From Acidobacteriota bacterium (GTDB lineage: Bacteria > Acidobacteriota > Holophagae > Holophagales > Holophagaceae): a stretch of 6,585 nt of DNA. The position numbers and the translations under genes are program-made. The notes under the pieces are model-generated. The model was given only the letters and a program-made list of their open reading frames with translations. It made no database searches and was not told the origin of the DNA. This document shows positions 6,502 through 6,585 of the stretch, in pieces. Each line of letters starts with the position of its first letter. Within the stretch, counting starts at the first letter, position 1. The DNA lies in the NCBI GenBank assembly GCA_021778785.1, contig JAJYBX010000116.1, forward strand, positions 1 through 6,585. The letters run 5' to 3'.

Positions 6502-6585
6502 CTAGTGCATGCCGCGGGGGCCGCCCAGCGGCCTCGCGCCATTGGACGCGGCCTTGGCCTCCTCCACGCCCACGAGCACGGCCTG
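6502..6585 (-). CDS. C-terminal end of a probable periplasmic adaptor (MacA/HlyD-like), partial
   Basis: An open frame enters from the right edge and ends in TAG 15 nt before permease A. It gives 27 residues, QAVLVGVEEAKA followed by a Gly/Pro-rich tail ending GGPRGMH. Codon third positions are almost all G or C, as in the neighbours, which supports it being real coding sequence. The piece resembles the end of membrane fusion proteins of tripartite exporters, where a final strand of the type EGQ-x-VLVG is followed by a low-complexity tail. Such adaptors commonly precede MacB-type permeases. The fragment is too short to prove this. A different upstream gene, such as an ATPase, is possible though less fitting. 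Confidence 0.5.
   Translation of the reverse strand, partial: QAVLVGVEEAKAASNGARPLGGPRGMH

Overview
The window is very GC-rich (about 70% by eye), with codons strongly biased to G/C in third position and genes packed tightly. Its protein features are a Tpx-type peroxidase, a NIT/HAMP chemoreceptor, and stand-alone MacB-type permeases in tandem. This resembles Acidobacteriota, possibly class Holophagae (Geothrix/Holophaga-like). That placement rests on overall resemblance, not on a marker gene, and other GC-rich Gram-negative bacteria remain possible. Adaptor-dependent MacB-type export implies an outer membrane.

Layout. On the + strand, 9-506 is a complete thiol peroxidase (tpx), followed by a strong GC hairpin that lies between it and the convergent neighbour. 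Everything else is on the - strand and is transcribed from the right edge leftward. The order is: the 3' end of a gene that looks like a periplasmic adaptor (6502-6585); MacB-type permease copy A (5269-6486); a 30-codon ORF that is the clear remnant of a third permease start (5108-5200); permease copy B (3874-5097); an MFS exporter of the EntS/MFS_3 type (2566-3816); and, after a 116-nt gap, a methyl-accepting chemotaxis-like protein (563-2449).

How the genes fit together. The adaptor end, the two permeases and the MFS exporter have short gaps (15, 68, 10 and 57 nt, counting the remnant) and good Shine-Dalgarno sites, so they look like one export operon. The two permeases are about three quarters identical. 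They have the single-pass N-terminus, large periplasmic domain and three C-terminal membrane helices of the MacB/FtsX fold, but no fused ATPase. The ATPase must lie outside the window, perhaps upstream of the adaptor. The substrate cannot be read from the sequence.

Most notable points. First, the remnant permease start sits in front of permease B. Its stop codon falls inside the Shine-Dalgarno sequence of permease B, and its last codons can pair with that sequence, which suggests translational coupling. Second, the chemoreceptor has a degenerate signalling hairpin that lacks the conserved CheA/CheW-contacting tip. I saw no RNA genes, CRISPR arrays, insertion sequences or phage genes. No stretch longer than 300 bases lacks a gene.
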